A DNA stretch of 64,000 bases, from the NCBI GenBank assembly GCA_015179025.1, contig WHUX01000003.1, positions 682,001 through 746,000 on the forward strand, written 5' to 3'. Made by a program: the position numbers and the translations under genes. The DNA comes from Terfezia claveryi. Lineage: Eukaryota > Ascomycota > Pezizomycetes > Pezizales > Pezizaceae. Shown here one piece after another: positions 1 to 10,212 of the stretch (positions are counted from its first letter, which is position 1; each line of letters starts with the position of its first letter). The notes under the pieces are model-generated. The model saw nothing but the letters and a program-made list of their open reading frames with translations. It was not told the origin of the DNA and searched no databases.

Positions 1-14
1 GATAACAATAACCC

Positions 15-186
15 ATCACCTGCGATCGCAGGTGATGCCTAGAGCAACAACAAGGAGATAACCATAAGAACGACAATACGACACTCGGGCAGGATTCTGT
101 TCGAGTGTCAAGCAACCCCCTATCACCTGCGATCGCAGGTGATGACAAAGACAATCGAGAGTCGGACGGGATTCTGTCCGACTCTC
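15..186. repeat. duplicated palindrome-plus-hairpin unit
   Basis: A perfect 22-bp palindrome (core CCTGCGATCGCAGG) occurs at 15-36 and again at 122-143. Each copy is followed by a long hairpin: 80-109 and 157-186. Both hairpins have a 13-bp stem and the same GATT loop. The stem arms differ in sequence but stay paired: the third and fifth pairs are C-G in the first and G-C in the second, and three more positions change through G-T wobbles. No protein is evident. It may be the edge of a repeat that continues upstream of the window, or a structured element. The sequence observation is certain; the function is unknown. Confidence 0.7.
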
Positions 187-1020
187 AAAACAGGACTAAG
201 CACACGGTTGTGACAGAATCGGACATAATGCATTTTGTTGGAGAATTGTTTATCTTGCAGTGCACTGAGGTCAAAGCGCAGTACGGGGTCTCTTTCTATC
301 ATTGCAACGTATCAATATGTAAGTCAGCAGTTGTGTTCGTACAAGGCCGTTTTACACAAAATCACTACCACAACAAATCATCTTACCCAGAGCGTCATGT
401 GAATTTCTTATATTCCTACCTTACTTGGTAGGTAAAGAAAGGGTCTATGGGTCAATTCCATTTTTCAAGAAGTCTCAAATTCCGCAAATCAAGCGAATTT
501 TTTTTCTTTATATATTTAGAATTTCTTCAGGGTAGTTTGGGTATAACCCGGCCTCGCGCTAATACTTATGACCTAGAATTTTAGGGTCAAGCTGGGGTGG
601 TGCAATTAACCGTTCTGAAAGGAAAAAAAGATACTTGCAAGGTAATGCGTATAGAGTGTTATATTTTCTAACATACATGATTGCTATAGCCCTATCCCAG
701 CTAATTGTGTTTAATTCTTACCTCAACGTCAATTTAATCTCAGGGTAACTTTGTGTTATGACTGGTGAGGGTGCTAGAAAGAATAGGATAATGCCTATTT
801 AGCTATGCGTAGTGGGAATCTTGAGGCGGTATTATGACTCGGAATGGAAAATCAGAGACCGCCAGTGATACCACACTCAGGACAGTCATCACCTAGTTTT
901 CTCCTGCCCCGACTTCAGTGGCCAGAGGTTGCTCTAGGCAGCATTAAGGACTGGGAAGATATAGAGTCACCAAGAGGAGGATGGAGACAGGTGGGACACT
1001 GTGGAGGCCTTTTCCGGCTT
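187..1020. other. AT-rich spacer without a recognisable gene
   Basis: Only short open frames without family resemblance or splice-supported continuation are present. The segment borders the first LINE-tail copy and may include more decayed transposon sequence. Confidence 0.4.
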
Positions 1021-1480
1021 TTTATATCGACAACTCGCTGGGAGATAATCACCCCACCCTCTCATATTGTCAGTACCTCAGTCTGTTCGCAATCTTATCT
1101 ATTTTTCCTTACCATATGCTCCTTGAGCCTTTCGTTTTTTGGGTTATCGGACGAGCCTCAGTCAGGCCCCCTCGGGGTCATCCGGCAGTGCCGGTTAATG
1201 ACAGCAGCTAATGACAGCTCGATCCCCATGAGCCTGGTGATTGGTTGTTTCTCTGGTTCACATGTTTCCCGGCCAATAGGCCCTTGAGTTTATAGTTCGC
1301 TTCCATATATTATGCTTTGCCCAGTTGGAACTCGAGTTCATCTTGCGGTATATAGGCTCCGGATTTGGCAGCTTATATTGCCTTTTCCTGAATCCACCCG
1401 TGTTTCCGGGTGGCTCATCATGGTCCCCTTACTGGGACCGCATACCTATGAGTATTGCGTCAGGAGAAGGCATTAGCCGA
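1021..1480 (+). mobile_element. LINE-type 3' tail, copy 1
   Basis: This segment shares a conserved block with four other places in the window. Near 1153-1206 is a GTCAGGCC...GCCGGTTAATGACAG stretch. Near 1345-1450 is GCGGTATATAGG, then a short CACCC/GGGTGG hairpin, then GGTCCCCTTACTGGGACC. At 10213-10640 (opposite strand) the same block lies directly after a LINE ORF1 relic and ends in an A-rich run, so it is read as the 3' untranslated end of a Tad1-like non-LTR retrotransposon. This copy has no clear A-tail and no coding part. The LINE assignment is inference from the linked copy. Confidence 0.55.
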
Positions 1481-1964
1481 GGAAGAAGGTGATTATTATA
1501 TAAAAATGCTATCATAGCATTTGAAGATGGGCGGTTCTGGTGATATAAGGAAATATGTTCTGGCCCATTCACCCATCACGTCGATTTGTCAATCGGTCGA
1601 TCCATTGCTAATGGGGCAGTTGGGGTTGAAGATGTTGGAGAGTGTAACCGCTAGGACAAAACGTGATCACTGGGTGCTAGGTTTGCCCAAACACCGATAG
1701 TATATTGTAGCTCACAGAAGAATTCACCAATGGTGATGTTAGCGCGACCCATTCACCCGATCGTGATGTATTAGCGACCGCATGACCCTAACCCTAAGCT
1801 TAAATGATGATTGGAATTAATGAGCTTAGTTGGTGAACGGGGCAGCTGCACATTCAACCATCATTCCACTTACTTTCAGATATAAATGGCTATTACCCTA
1901 CAGGTAGGTCTTGCCTGTAGGCACTTGAGTTGTTTTGTTTCTGCTTCCACCTACATCCTTATCC
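1481..1964. other. spacer with no feature seen
   Basis: No gene or structured repeat was recognised. Two CCCTAA units near 1786-1798 are too few to be a telomere tract. Confidence 0.4.
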
Positions 1965-2072
1965 TAAATCCACCCGGGTTTCCGGGTGGCTCGACATGGT
2001 CCCCTTACTGGATTCGCATGTGAGTATTGAGTATTTAAAAGGAAAAAAAAAAACCTTTTTTTTTTTTTTTTT
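1965..2072 (+). mobile_element. LINE-type 3' tail, copy 2, with A-rich end
   Basis: The terminal hairpin block (CACCCGGGTTTCCGGGTG) and GGTCCCCTTACTGG are followed by GAGTATTTAAAAGG and an A-run at about 2042-2053, then a T-run to about 2072. The position of the A-run immediately after the shared block matches copies 3 and 4 and fits a 5'-truncated LINE insertion. Confidence 0.55.
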
Positions 2073-2110
2073 GAAGTCTGTACGTCATGGAGATAGGCTA
2101 TGAGACGGCC

Positions 2111-2203
2111 TAGTCTGGTTAGCACAACACCCTCCTGCGGAAGTCCCTTATGTATGCAGTCTCGATCCCTATGCCTCTACCGAGGGTTGTGCCAACCAGA
2201 CTA
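2111..2203. mobile_element. 93-bp miniature inverted-repeat element
   Basis: The element starts with TAGTCTGGTTAGCACAAC at 2111 and ends with GTTGTGCCAACCAGACTA at 2203, near-perfect inverted copies of one another. Both ends carry TA, compatible with Tc1/mariner/pogo-type TA target sites. The ~24-bp terminal motif recurs at least a dozen times in the window, but this is the only tightly paired short copy with the TA ends facing outward. There is no coding capacity. Confidence 0.5.
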
Positions 2204-2442
2204 CCGTGGAAGATCACAAAGGCTTGGAAGTATGATGAGCGCAGCGGAAGCGCGCCGGGCTCATAACCTGGAAGATCACAAAGGCTTGAAGTATGATGAT
2301 CTCATTCGTTCTATCGTATCCCCTTGCCGAGAGAGAAGAAGTCAGAGGGTCCGAAGGTTTTAACCTTACGGATTTCCTAGTGTCAACTATCTACTGTCCT
2401 AATCTGGTAGTGTTGTCACATGACCTTTCATACCGGTATTCC

Positions 2443-2634
2443 TTGTGTGCCAACCGACTACTCCCTTCTAGTGGTGGTCTGGTACCTCTAAGGAGTGCCA
2501 ACAAGACTACCTTTAGCACAACAGCTCCTTATTCTGGTTGGCACAACAGCCCGCCTAACAGCTCCTCTAGGAGGGTCTGATCGAGACTACATCAGCTGAA
2601 GGATTGGTACAGAGGGGCTAGTGCAAGCCAGACT
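2443..2634. repeat. cluster of degenerate copies of the TAGTCTGGTTGGCACAAC motif
   Basis: Partial copies in both orientations lie at 2443-2460, 2494-2510, 2531-2548 and 2612-2634. Their spacing is irregular and several bases differ, so they look like decayed ends of several small elements inserted near each other. Confidence 0.45.
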
Positions 2635-2639
2635 ACTCT

Positions 2640-2878
2640 AAAGGTTTAGTCCACGTGGAGGGGTAGTGCTAGGTCGCTACCTCTCCATACTTAACTCTTA
2701 CTATTGTTCCCAATATAACCTCTTCTCTCTTCTCTACATCTTCTCTCTTCTCTACCTCTTCTCTCTTCTTTACCTGTGTCTATACTTGACTGCTCCAACT
2801 TGAAAGATGGCGGCAGCAGTAGACGTGACAAAAATCGTCAAGCTCAACGGTACCAATTATCGTTGTGCCAACCAGACT
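2640..2878 (+). mobile_element. fragment of a Ty1/copia-type element (leader and start of gag)
   Basis: A pyrimidine-rich leader with repeated TCTTCTCTC units precedes an ATG at 2807. The frame from it reads MAAAVDVTKIVKLNGTNYR. KLNGTNY followed by a basic residue resembles the start of copia Gag proteins. The frame is cut at about 2861 by a copy of the short dispersed motif, which in turn abuts the pogo-type element at 2880. No LTR pair was found. The copia assignment rests on a short match and is tentative. Confidence 0.4.
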
Positions 2879-2879
2879 A

Positions 2880-3805
2880 CAGTATACTCTCGATATAAGA
2901 ATGTGTGATATAAGAATATATTTGATAGAAGAATATTCTTATTTTTTCGAGGTTGTTTACTAAGGTATTCCTACGAGGGGCTTGTGCCAACCAGACTAAA
3001 GGTATTCTTATACCAAGAGTACCTGATTGGGTAATATGTAAACAATCTAGCTGTAATAGGAAGGCTTATCGATAAGAAATACCTAGTCTGGTTGGCACAA
3101 CACCCTCCGTAGCACAAGCAACAACACAACACCATAGGCACACGCCACCAAACACAACACCGTGACGTACAATACTGCTACATACACCTTCAATACCACC
3201 TCCGAACTCCAGAACTAATTCGAAATGCCTGCTAGTGGTGCATTGAAACGTCAAGGGTGGAACGCAAGGAGATATATGACTATGCAAATGCATATCCTGA
3301 TCTTACATGGCGAGGCATCAAACGTTGGTTTTGTTGCTCCGGAAGATGAAGAGGTAGTTGACAATGAGGAAGATTTATAGGAAAGAATTCTTGCAACATA
3401 TCAAACAGTTCCAGATGAGGATTCAGATGATGATGAACAACCCGAAGCTGCCTCCATTCCGCATCACCAAGCCCTAGCAGCCCTTGAGACTCTGACCTTA
3501 TATGGACTACAATCAGGCCCCCTCGGTGAGGCTGCGGAACAGTTCTATTATCGGGAACGCCGGCGCATTGAGGCTGCACAACTGGCAGACAAAAGGAAAA
3601 GCAAGCAAACAGTCATTACTGCATTCTTCACTTCATCTGGGGCTGTTCCTGGTCATCCTGTACCTAGTTCTTCCTCTACCTCACGTTAATTCTTTTATTT
3701 GATGTACACCTTTAGTAGTTACCCTGATATTTGATATAAGAATATACTCGATATAAGAATATACCCCCCCCCGCCGGACGATATTCTTATATCGAGAGTA
3801 TACTG
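2880..3805 (+). mobile_element. deleted pogo/Fot1-type DNA transposon
   Basis: The element is bounded by 23-bp perfect terminal inverted repeats starting CAGTATACTCTCGATATAAG (2880-2902, mirrored at 3783-3805) and flanked by TA on both sides (2878-2879, 3806-3807). Extra GATATAAGAATAT boxes lie just inside each end. From about 3300 to 3690 a plus-strand frame with at least one stop retains an acidic stretch (VPDEDSDDDEQPEA) and then ERRRIEAAQLADKRKSKQ, resembling the C-terminal tail of fungal pogo-type DDE transposases. The DNA-binding and catalytic regions are missing, so it is a non-autonomous 926-bp relic. Confidence 0.65.
2975..3108. repeat. inverted pair of the short dispersed motif inside the pogo relic
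   Basis: A copy ending CCAACCAGACTA at 2975-2998 faces a copy starting TAGTCTGGTTGGCACAAC at 3084-3108. The sequence between them also pairs in part (AAGGTATTCTTATACC against GATAAGAAATACC). Here the GAGGG ends are outermost, the reverse of the element at 2111-2203. It could be a nested insertion or the facing ends of two lost elements. Confidence 0.4.
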
Positions 3806-3930
3806 TAGCACCATCCTCCACTACCAAGGCCAATTTGAGACTAGTCTCAGTATGAACTTCACTGACTAAGCTTGGGAAAACCTCCTTAGGACAAATCCAT
3901 ACTGTACTCCTTGGCTGTTAGGAAATCTTT

Positions 3931-4006
3931 GAGGAAGGCAGGATTTGAACCTACGAACGCAATTGCATTCACCAGGATGGTTCCCAACTACACTATCCAC
4001 TCCCCC
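3931..4006 (-). tRNA. tRNA-like pseudogene with A and B boxes
   Basis: On the minus strand, 4006 to 3931, a 7-bp acceptor stem (GGGGGAG with CTTCCTC, two G-U pairs) and a T-arm (GTAGG TTCAAAT CCTGC) can be drawn, with A as discriminator. TAGTGTAGTTGG fits an A box and GGTTCAAATCC fits a B box of RNA polymerase III promoters. A normal D stem and anticodon stem could not be built, so no amino acid is assigned. It is best read as a decayed tRNA or tRNA-derived sequence. Confidence 0.3.
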
Positions 4007-4334
4007 AAAAAGATACGTAAAGTGGTTAGTGGCTTCATTGTCACCAGTTCAGTCAAGACTTCGTTTCCAGTGGTCTCTACCGGGATTCGATTGGCCTAGT
4101 TTACTGGTTTAGATACTTGATTCATACATATGGAAAAAACCACTTAACACCAAACCATCTTAAGAAGCTGAAAAATAGCCTGCACTGAGTAATCGACATA
4201 CTCTAAGCCACTGTCATAGCGTCGTTGGCTATATCATGAAAGTTAGATGATTATGAGCCATTGGGACTAAAGACAAATCAAAATTCCCCGTTCCTTGCCA
4301 GTGAAGCACAAATCACCACAGTATCCAGACCTCT
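4007..4334. other. downstream flank of the MFS gene, no feature seen
   Basis: This stretch lies just past the stop codon of the minus-strand permease gene and probably contains its 3' untranslated region. No gene was recognised. Confidence 0.4.
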
Positions 4335-6092
4335 TTAGTACGTGTAGCGGAATCCTTCGCAACTCTCGAGAACCCTTCCTTCCTCCCTTTGTTTCCTGTT
4401 CTCTCTCATGAAGAAAATGGACATAATAGTGATAAGAACGAGGGTCAAAAACTGACAACCAATGGCGACCCATATACCTGGAATGTAGCGTGGGGCGTCT
4501 TGCTGACGGAAAACCATACTCGCGGTTATACCGCCAATGGAAGAAAACCCAATTTGCAGTGCAGAGCCCACACTTCGCTTAGAGTTAGTTCTGATGTTGT
4601 TGCTCTGGTAGGCCAAAGCAGCAGGTACGTTTGCTGCTGCTCCAGCGATTCCCAAAAAGGCACCGAAGTAACGGGCACCGTTATTGACGGCATACCCAAT
4701 AAGAGAAAGTCCAACTATGATAACAATGGTCTGAAAAGCCATAAATGGTGCTCGCAGACGAGTCTTGTCGGCATACCAGGCGAGAGGGAGGGCCACAGAA
4801 ACCGCGAAGAAGACTGGAGGGGTGCTCAAAAGTTGAGACATGAGGATGGAATAACCCATCCCTTCCTTGAGGATGATTGACAGGAAGAACGCAAAGGCAT
4901 AGGCTGGTATAGAAGCAAACATGAGCAACAACGCGTAGACCCATAGTTTCCAGTCACGTAAGTGCTTTATAACCGTTGGCCAAGTTATTGCGTCGACTTC
5001 AGAATCTTTCCTGTCCTTGTCAATTCTGAATTTGATAATCTCTACTTCGGCTTTCGTGAGAAATTGGTGTCTGGTGTTTATAATTTTGTCAGGAAAGTCA
5101 ATGACGAAGACGTAGACTGCGAAGCCAACCAGGACGGTCATTATCCCCTCCTACTTCAATTTATCACTGTCAGCACTAAGCGGCACAACATCTACAGGCA
5201 GAGACCTTACCATTATAAAAATCCAACGCCATCCCAAAAAATTGGCAAGGCCACCCATTTGCATCAATCCGGAAGCAAGCAGAGGTGCGAAACCTGAAGC
5301 CAAGCTTGAAATCAAGTAGAAAATTGCCAACCTAAACACAATCTCTGTTAATGTCAGGCCTATGAATTTGTGTCGCCATCAACTTCAAGATGCTGCCTAC
5401 CTCTTCTGAACTTCATATCTCACGTACCAACATGAGATCAAATAGACAGAACCGGGAACGAATCCGGATTCAAACAAACCAAGCATAGTTCGTAAGATGG
5501 CAATTTCCCACCAATGCTTCGTAAAACCCATACCAATCATTACCAACCCCCAGCCGACCACAATGCTACCAAGCCATTTTGCAGCGCCCACCTTTCGTAA
5601 CAGAATATTCGAGGGTAATTCAAATAATAAGTACGGAATGAAGAAAACCATAAGGGCAATTGAGTAGCGATTGCCGACGAAATTTAATTCCTTTCCCATT
5701 CCCGTAATCAGAGCATTCGGCATCTGAGCGGACAGCAGTTATTCGGCCATTCGAATAATTCTTAACCTTTATACTGATATTCTTGCTTACATTGGTTCTG
5801 TCAATGAGCGCCACCATATACATCACAATAAGTATAGGTAGCAATCTCCAGTCGACACGACGCCTATTTTGATATCGTTGGCATTCAAAAGCCGAGCTTA
5901 TGATTTTGTTCTCATTGTGAATTCGAGGCAAGAAACTCACATAATTCTCTTTTCTATCTTGCTATCCCAGTGCGCAGTCTCGGGATCCCATCCAGCTGGT
6001 GCTCCCTCAAACCGTGAAGCCAGCCCCGAACCCTCGGTGGAAGATGCATTGTTGTTGTACGCTCGTTTCTCGTCCGCCACTATGTCATTCAT
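4335..6092 (-). CDS. MFS transporter, Dal5/anion:cation symporter type
   Basis: Proposed exons, read 5' to 3' on the minus strand: 6092-5941, 5863-5767, 5723-5401, 5331-5211 and 5150-4335. They join in phase to 502 aa, a normal length for this family. Introns are 77, 43, 69 and 60 nt with GT-AG ends. The protein has a polar N-terminus, then RRVDWRLLPILIVMYMVALI-DRTN, the usual first-helix signature, SCWYVRYEVQKR after helix 5, and FVIDFPDK before the central loop. It ends FRYTY. About twelve hydrophobic segments are visible. Members import organic anions such as allantoate, nicotinate or vitamins at the plasma membrane; the substrate cannot be told here. The 43-nt intron is short, but it restores the expected spacing between DRTN and MPNALITGM. 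No nearby pathway gene suggests a substrate. Confidence 0.88.
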
Positions 6093-8972
6093 GTTGCAGT
6101 ATTTAATGACTTGTGCAAAAATCGATCGGAAGCTCCTTGTTTTTGGCAGTTGCCTCTTATATCAAACTGAAGGCCTGCAATTTGGTGGGGTTCGGTGCGA
6201 CTTTGGAAGGATCGGCGCGACGCAAAGGTATTCTAGTTGGCGTTTTGGACGGAAATCATCACCATATCTATATCCCTAGGAGGGCAGTTTCAATTATAAT
6301 AATATATATCATTGCCTCCAGATTACCCAACATGTCATGCGATCACAGAGCTTAAATACCTCGGCAGGGTCCTGGATTGACATAATCTAGGGTAGTTTCC
6401 TCCTGTGAGCTTACAAGAGTTAACTCTGGACTTGTACGAGATGAGGATACCGATGTATTGACCATAACCTACGAAAAAACCTCATGACAACTTTGCTACT
6501 CAAGTTGTGTATCTGCCATAACTCCGGTTGAGGTTGTGGCCAGGTTGGGAGCTGCGACAGTGCATATAGTACCTGCCACCATGTTTCGCAAATCAGTCCG
6601 CATATCTGTGGGAGTTCACAGGTATCCGATTCGGTCGCAGACTCTCATTCGGCAAATTAATTCTTTCGAACCCCCGAATTTGGTTGGATTCGGTGTATGG
6701 TGATAATGCCTAGTCTAGTGCTCTTCCATAAGTAATAAGCAACCTGCAGCCGCCTCGACCATAGCAAAGACAACCGTTAACCACAAGTGTGGAGAATTGT
6801 GCTCCGATCGTGATAAACAGCGCGCAGACCACACTATACCCTGGCACCATGACAAGAGTCCGTCCGATGGCTAATTCATTGTCTCATGTATTGGCATGAA
6901 TTCTCGCACTGAAATTGTTGTTATCACATTGAACGATTGAACGTACAATACCAATACTGTGCGTGAAGGCGATTCCCTGTAGTTGTATTATGAAATTTAT
7001 GGCATGCACAAAAAACTCCTAATAAACATAACTTGTGTTGCCAAGCAAGAGAGCGGGTTCAACAATCAATGAATCATCTCATTGGTAGGCAATTTGTGGG
7101 TACATAACTTCAACAAGCCCTCACCGAGGCGAAAATATCTATGAATGATCAAGCCAGAGTTCTTTTGGCGGCTTGTAAGCAAGGAATATTAGGATCAATA
7201 ATCTGGATACTCATTCATACACCCCAACATAGAGTACTGCACGGTGACAACATATTTGGCCTCAACTACGGAGTACGGTCGACGTTGCATTTTCAACACC
7301 CGCTGCTGATCTGCAATGTCGTTTCTTACCCGTAGATACCACCGCTGGAGCGCATATGGTTGACTAGGTACCGAGAATTTCGGTAATATCAAGGTAACAG
7401 CCGGCGGCGCCAGAATAAAGAAACTTCACTAGCTGCTGGACGTACAGTACCAGTACCTACCGTACCTACCTAATTTTGGAAGGCTGCATATTACTGAAGT
7501 ATTAGGAATGCATACATATGACAGTAGTTACTCTACATACATATGTGTGTCCAACTGTCCGAATGTAAGTCTTGTGACCTCAAGCCAATCCATACAGTAG
7601 AGCTAAGCCTGATCAGGCCATAGAACCAGGACGCACGTCGAGCAGACAATGCACGTCCTGCCAATGCGCATGACCCAATAATGATGATTGTGCATGTCTT
7701 ATTGTGGTTTAACCTTGCAACTGTATAATCTTGAATTTTGGATTGTCACTGGCATGCAGCACCAGTATAGCAGTACTAAATACACTCATTAATTTGGTTG
7801 ATAAGATGTGAGATGCACTTTGTTGATTATGCCATCCTTACTCCAGAATCAACTGTGAGGAGTAAAAATGTAATTAAAACTTGTCTAAGGAGGTATGGCA
7901 GCAGTGGAGGAGCCTCCCTTTTTCTTCAGAGCTGTGTTTGGCAAAAGACCTGAGACAGAGTGACTCTATACCCTATGTATAACAATATTTTTGCCATTTA
8001 TGCTGACGTAGATACTGTGGTTCAAAGTTGTAGGTGGGAAAACAGCGAACTTTGATGGGTTGTCCCTCAAACCATCAAGTGAAGATCAGAGGGGTGGAGT
8101 ACAAGGGTGGTTTCCATCTTGCTAACCTTGCCATTAATCAATACTTATCACTCGAACTGATTCCTACATTATAAGAAAGAATTAACTCAATTAATATAAC
8201 TCTGCCGAAGTTATATTGTTTTGGCTGGATGTTGGCGTTGACATGTACCGTTGCCATACAGATTTATGTATATGGCAACGCGTCATTTTCATGCAGAGTT
8301 GAAATAGAACTCCTCAAAATTCGCGGTGGGTTATGCCTAAGTCTTAGATCTTGATGATCGGCGGTTGTAGTGGATTTTGGTAATACTATCCAAATGTGAT
8401 ACTGTGATAATGATGGGGTGTGGAGAAGTGGCATAGAACGATACTCCAGTATGTACATAATTCCAAACAGCCTCTTTGAAGTAGTAAACATTGTGATTGA
8501 TGCCTCTATAAATCGATGTTTATACATAATGTGTTCTTCTGGCCAGTTAGTGATCTGGTACTGCCACTTGAAGAAATATTTTTATAAATATCCTACTATT
8601 GTAAAACAATTTAGTGGCTCCAATGAATCGGGCTTTATCTCTTACAGCACTAAAAACATGAGGAAGGGCTGTGAAAACCTATTGCAGATGATTATTGTAT
8701 AGCCACAGCAGGAGTGAGATATGTAGTAATGAGCGTATGTTTGACCCTATGATGTACAAGAGGGAGAGGAAAATCTCGAGAATGGATGTATCCCAACTCT
8801 CCTCAATGACTAATTCCACTAGGCGTCCTTACCACTCTCCTGTCTCTTCAGTTTGGATATGTAATATTAGGTTCACGGCATATATTACCCTCTGCACTCG
8901 TGACTACTCTCTGATGCCAATTGGCTAGCAAAAATTTGTACCTCCCGTTGTTTCATAGCTATCTACCAATAC
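6093..8972. other. 2.9-kb spacer without a recognisable gene
   Basis: Short frames only, none resembling a known family or showing convincing splice continuation. The first few hundred bases should contain the promoter of the minus-strand permease gene. Confidence 0.4.
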
Positions 8973-9543
8973 TGTTACGGATCATATCCTCTGAACTAAG
9001 ACCCGCCAGCCCCTGTCGTACGTAATGCCGACTCATGTACAAGTAGGTACAGCCGCGGCTCAACACCCTGCCCCGACCCACATGACAACCAACTGCATCC
9101 CGGCAGCCCTAGTTGGGTACTGTGGGGCTGGTTACTGATTTGGGAAGTGGAGGCTAGGGGTGATAAATACCGAAGGGGAAAGAAGAACTAGAAGAGGGGA
9201 ATACGTATAAAGCGAGGAATGGTAGATAGCCTCCGTAGAAAGTCACCCTACTCTTTGATGAATCACGCGAATTAAGTCGTGAGGAAGAGCTACGAATGAC
9301 GTAAGTAATCGCGTTAGATCTAGTCTAATAGGCCTGGGCACGAGACAGCCCAGAGGTCGTTGCGAAATACGTTGCAGTTCTAAGCCTTACTTTGGTTTAA
9401 AATTCCATGTACTCCGCTCCGCTTCCACCAAAATGACACAACCGCTACCTGCAGTTCAGGAATATATTTCTTCCCTTCCCGGCAATACCAGGAATTGCAG
9501 GATGGTTAAACAGTATCTGGTGCTGGTTTTCGTCGATTTAACA
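8973..9543. repeat. possible solo LTR
   Basis: The stretch opens with TGTTACGG, as the LTRs of the Ty3 element at 19335 do, contains a TATAAAG box near 9211, and has TTAACA at 9538-9543. No matching target-site duplication flanks it and the right boundary is arbitrary, so this is only a candidate. Confidence 0.2.
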
Positions 9544-10212
9544 ACTATCTTCATATCTTTTAAATAAAATATATCATTATGATTTGGTCTTCGAAAGCTA
9601 TTAATCCGGAGGTCTATATAACATCAGAAGACCTTATAGTTGCTTGGGCAATTGAATACAGAAAGCTACGGAAGGACATTTGCGTCTGGTGATTGCGGGT
9701 GTTAAGAATGATGACTGATTCCTTTCATATTTCCATGTCATTCTTATATACGTGTCTTGCCTATTTCCGCGTCTTTCTTCTTTCTTGGCTTATACAAATA
9801 TGTAGTGTACGAAGTTATCTATCCATTGAGGCAATTTTGGCGAGCCGGCTTGAGACTCCCATCATAAAGCTCGAGCCGGCTCCTGCCCAGGCCTAGATCT
9901 ATATTAAGGAATTACAATATTTGATACCTCATACACTTCAATGGCCCTCGAAGGGCAATGTCCTAAAATCTGCTGAATACTTTAAAATGAATATGTAATT
10001 GAATCCACTCTTTATGTTAAGACATACATACTTACATTAACCCAAGTTCCATAGATCCCACAACACCACAAAATGTACAGCCATAACCTGATTTCACCAA
10101 AGATTGGATAGATTGTAGTACTTAAGCATGCATCAGGTCCTGCAACCTCCAAACTTCGAGATTTACCTCTACAAACACTGGAACTGGAAGTAGTAGCCGT
10201 CAACTGTGGTGC
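9544..10212. other. spacer with no feature seen
   Basis: AT-rich sequence with only short open frames. An imperfect inverted pair, GAGCCGGC/GAGCCGGC-like, near 9841-9888 is the only visible structure. Confidence 0.35.

Noticed and set aside
1786..1798. Two CCCTAA units resembling a telomere repeat
   Set aside because: Only about two units are present; too few to call an interstitial or terminal telomere.
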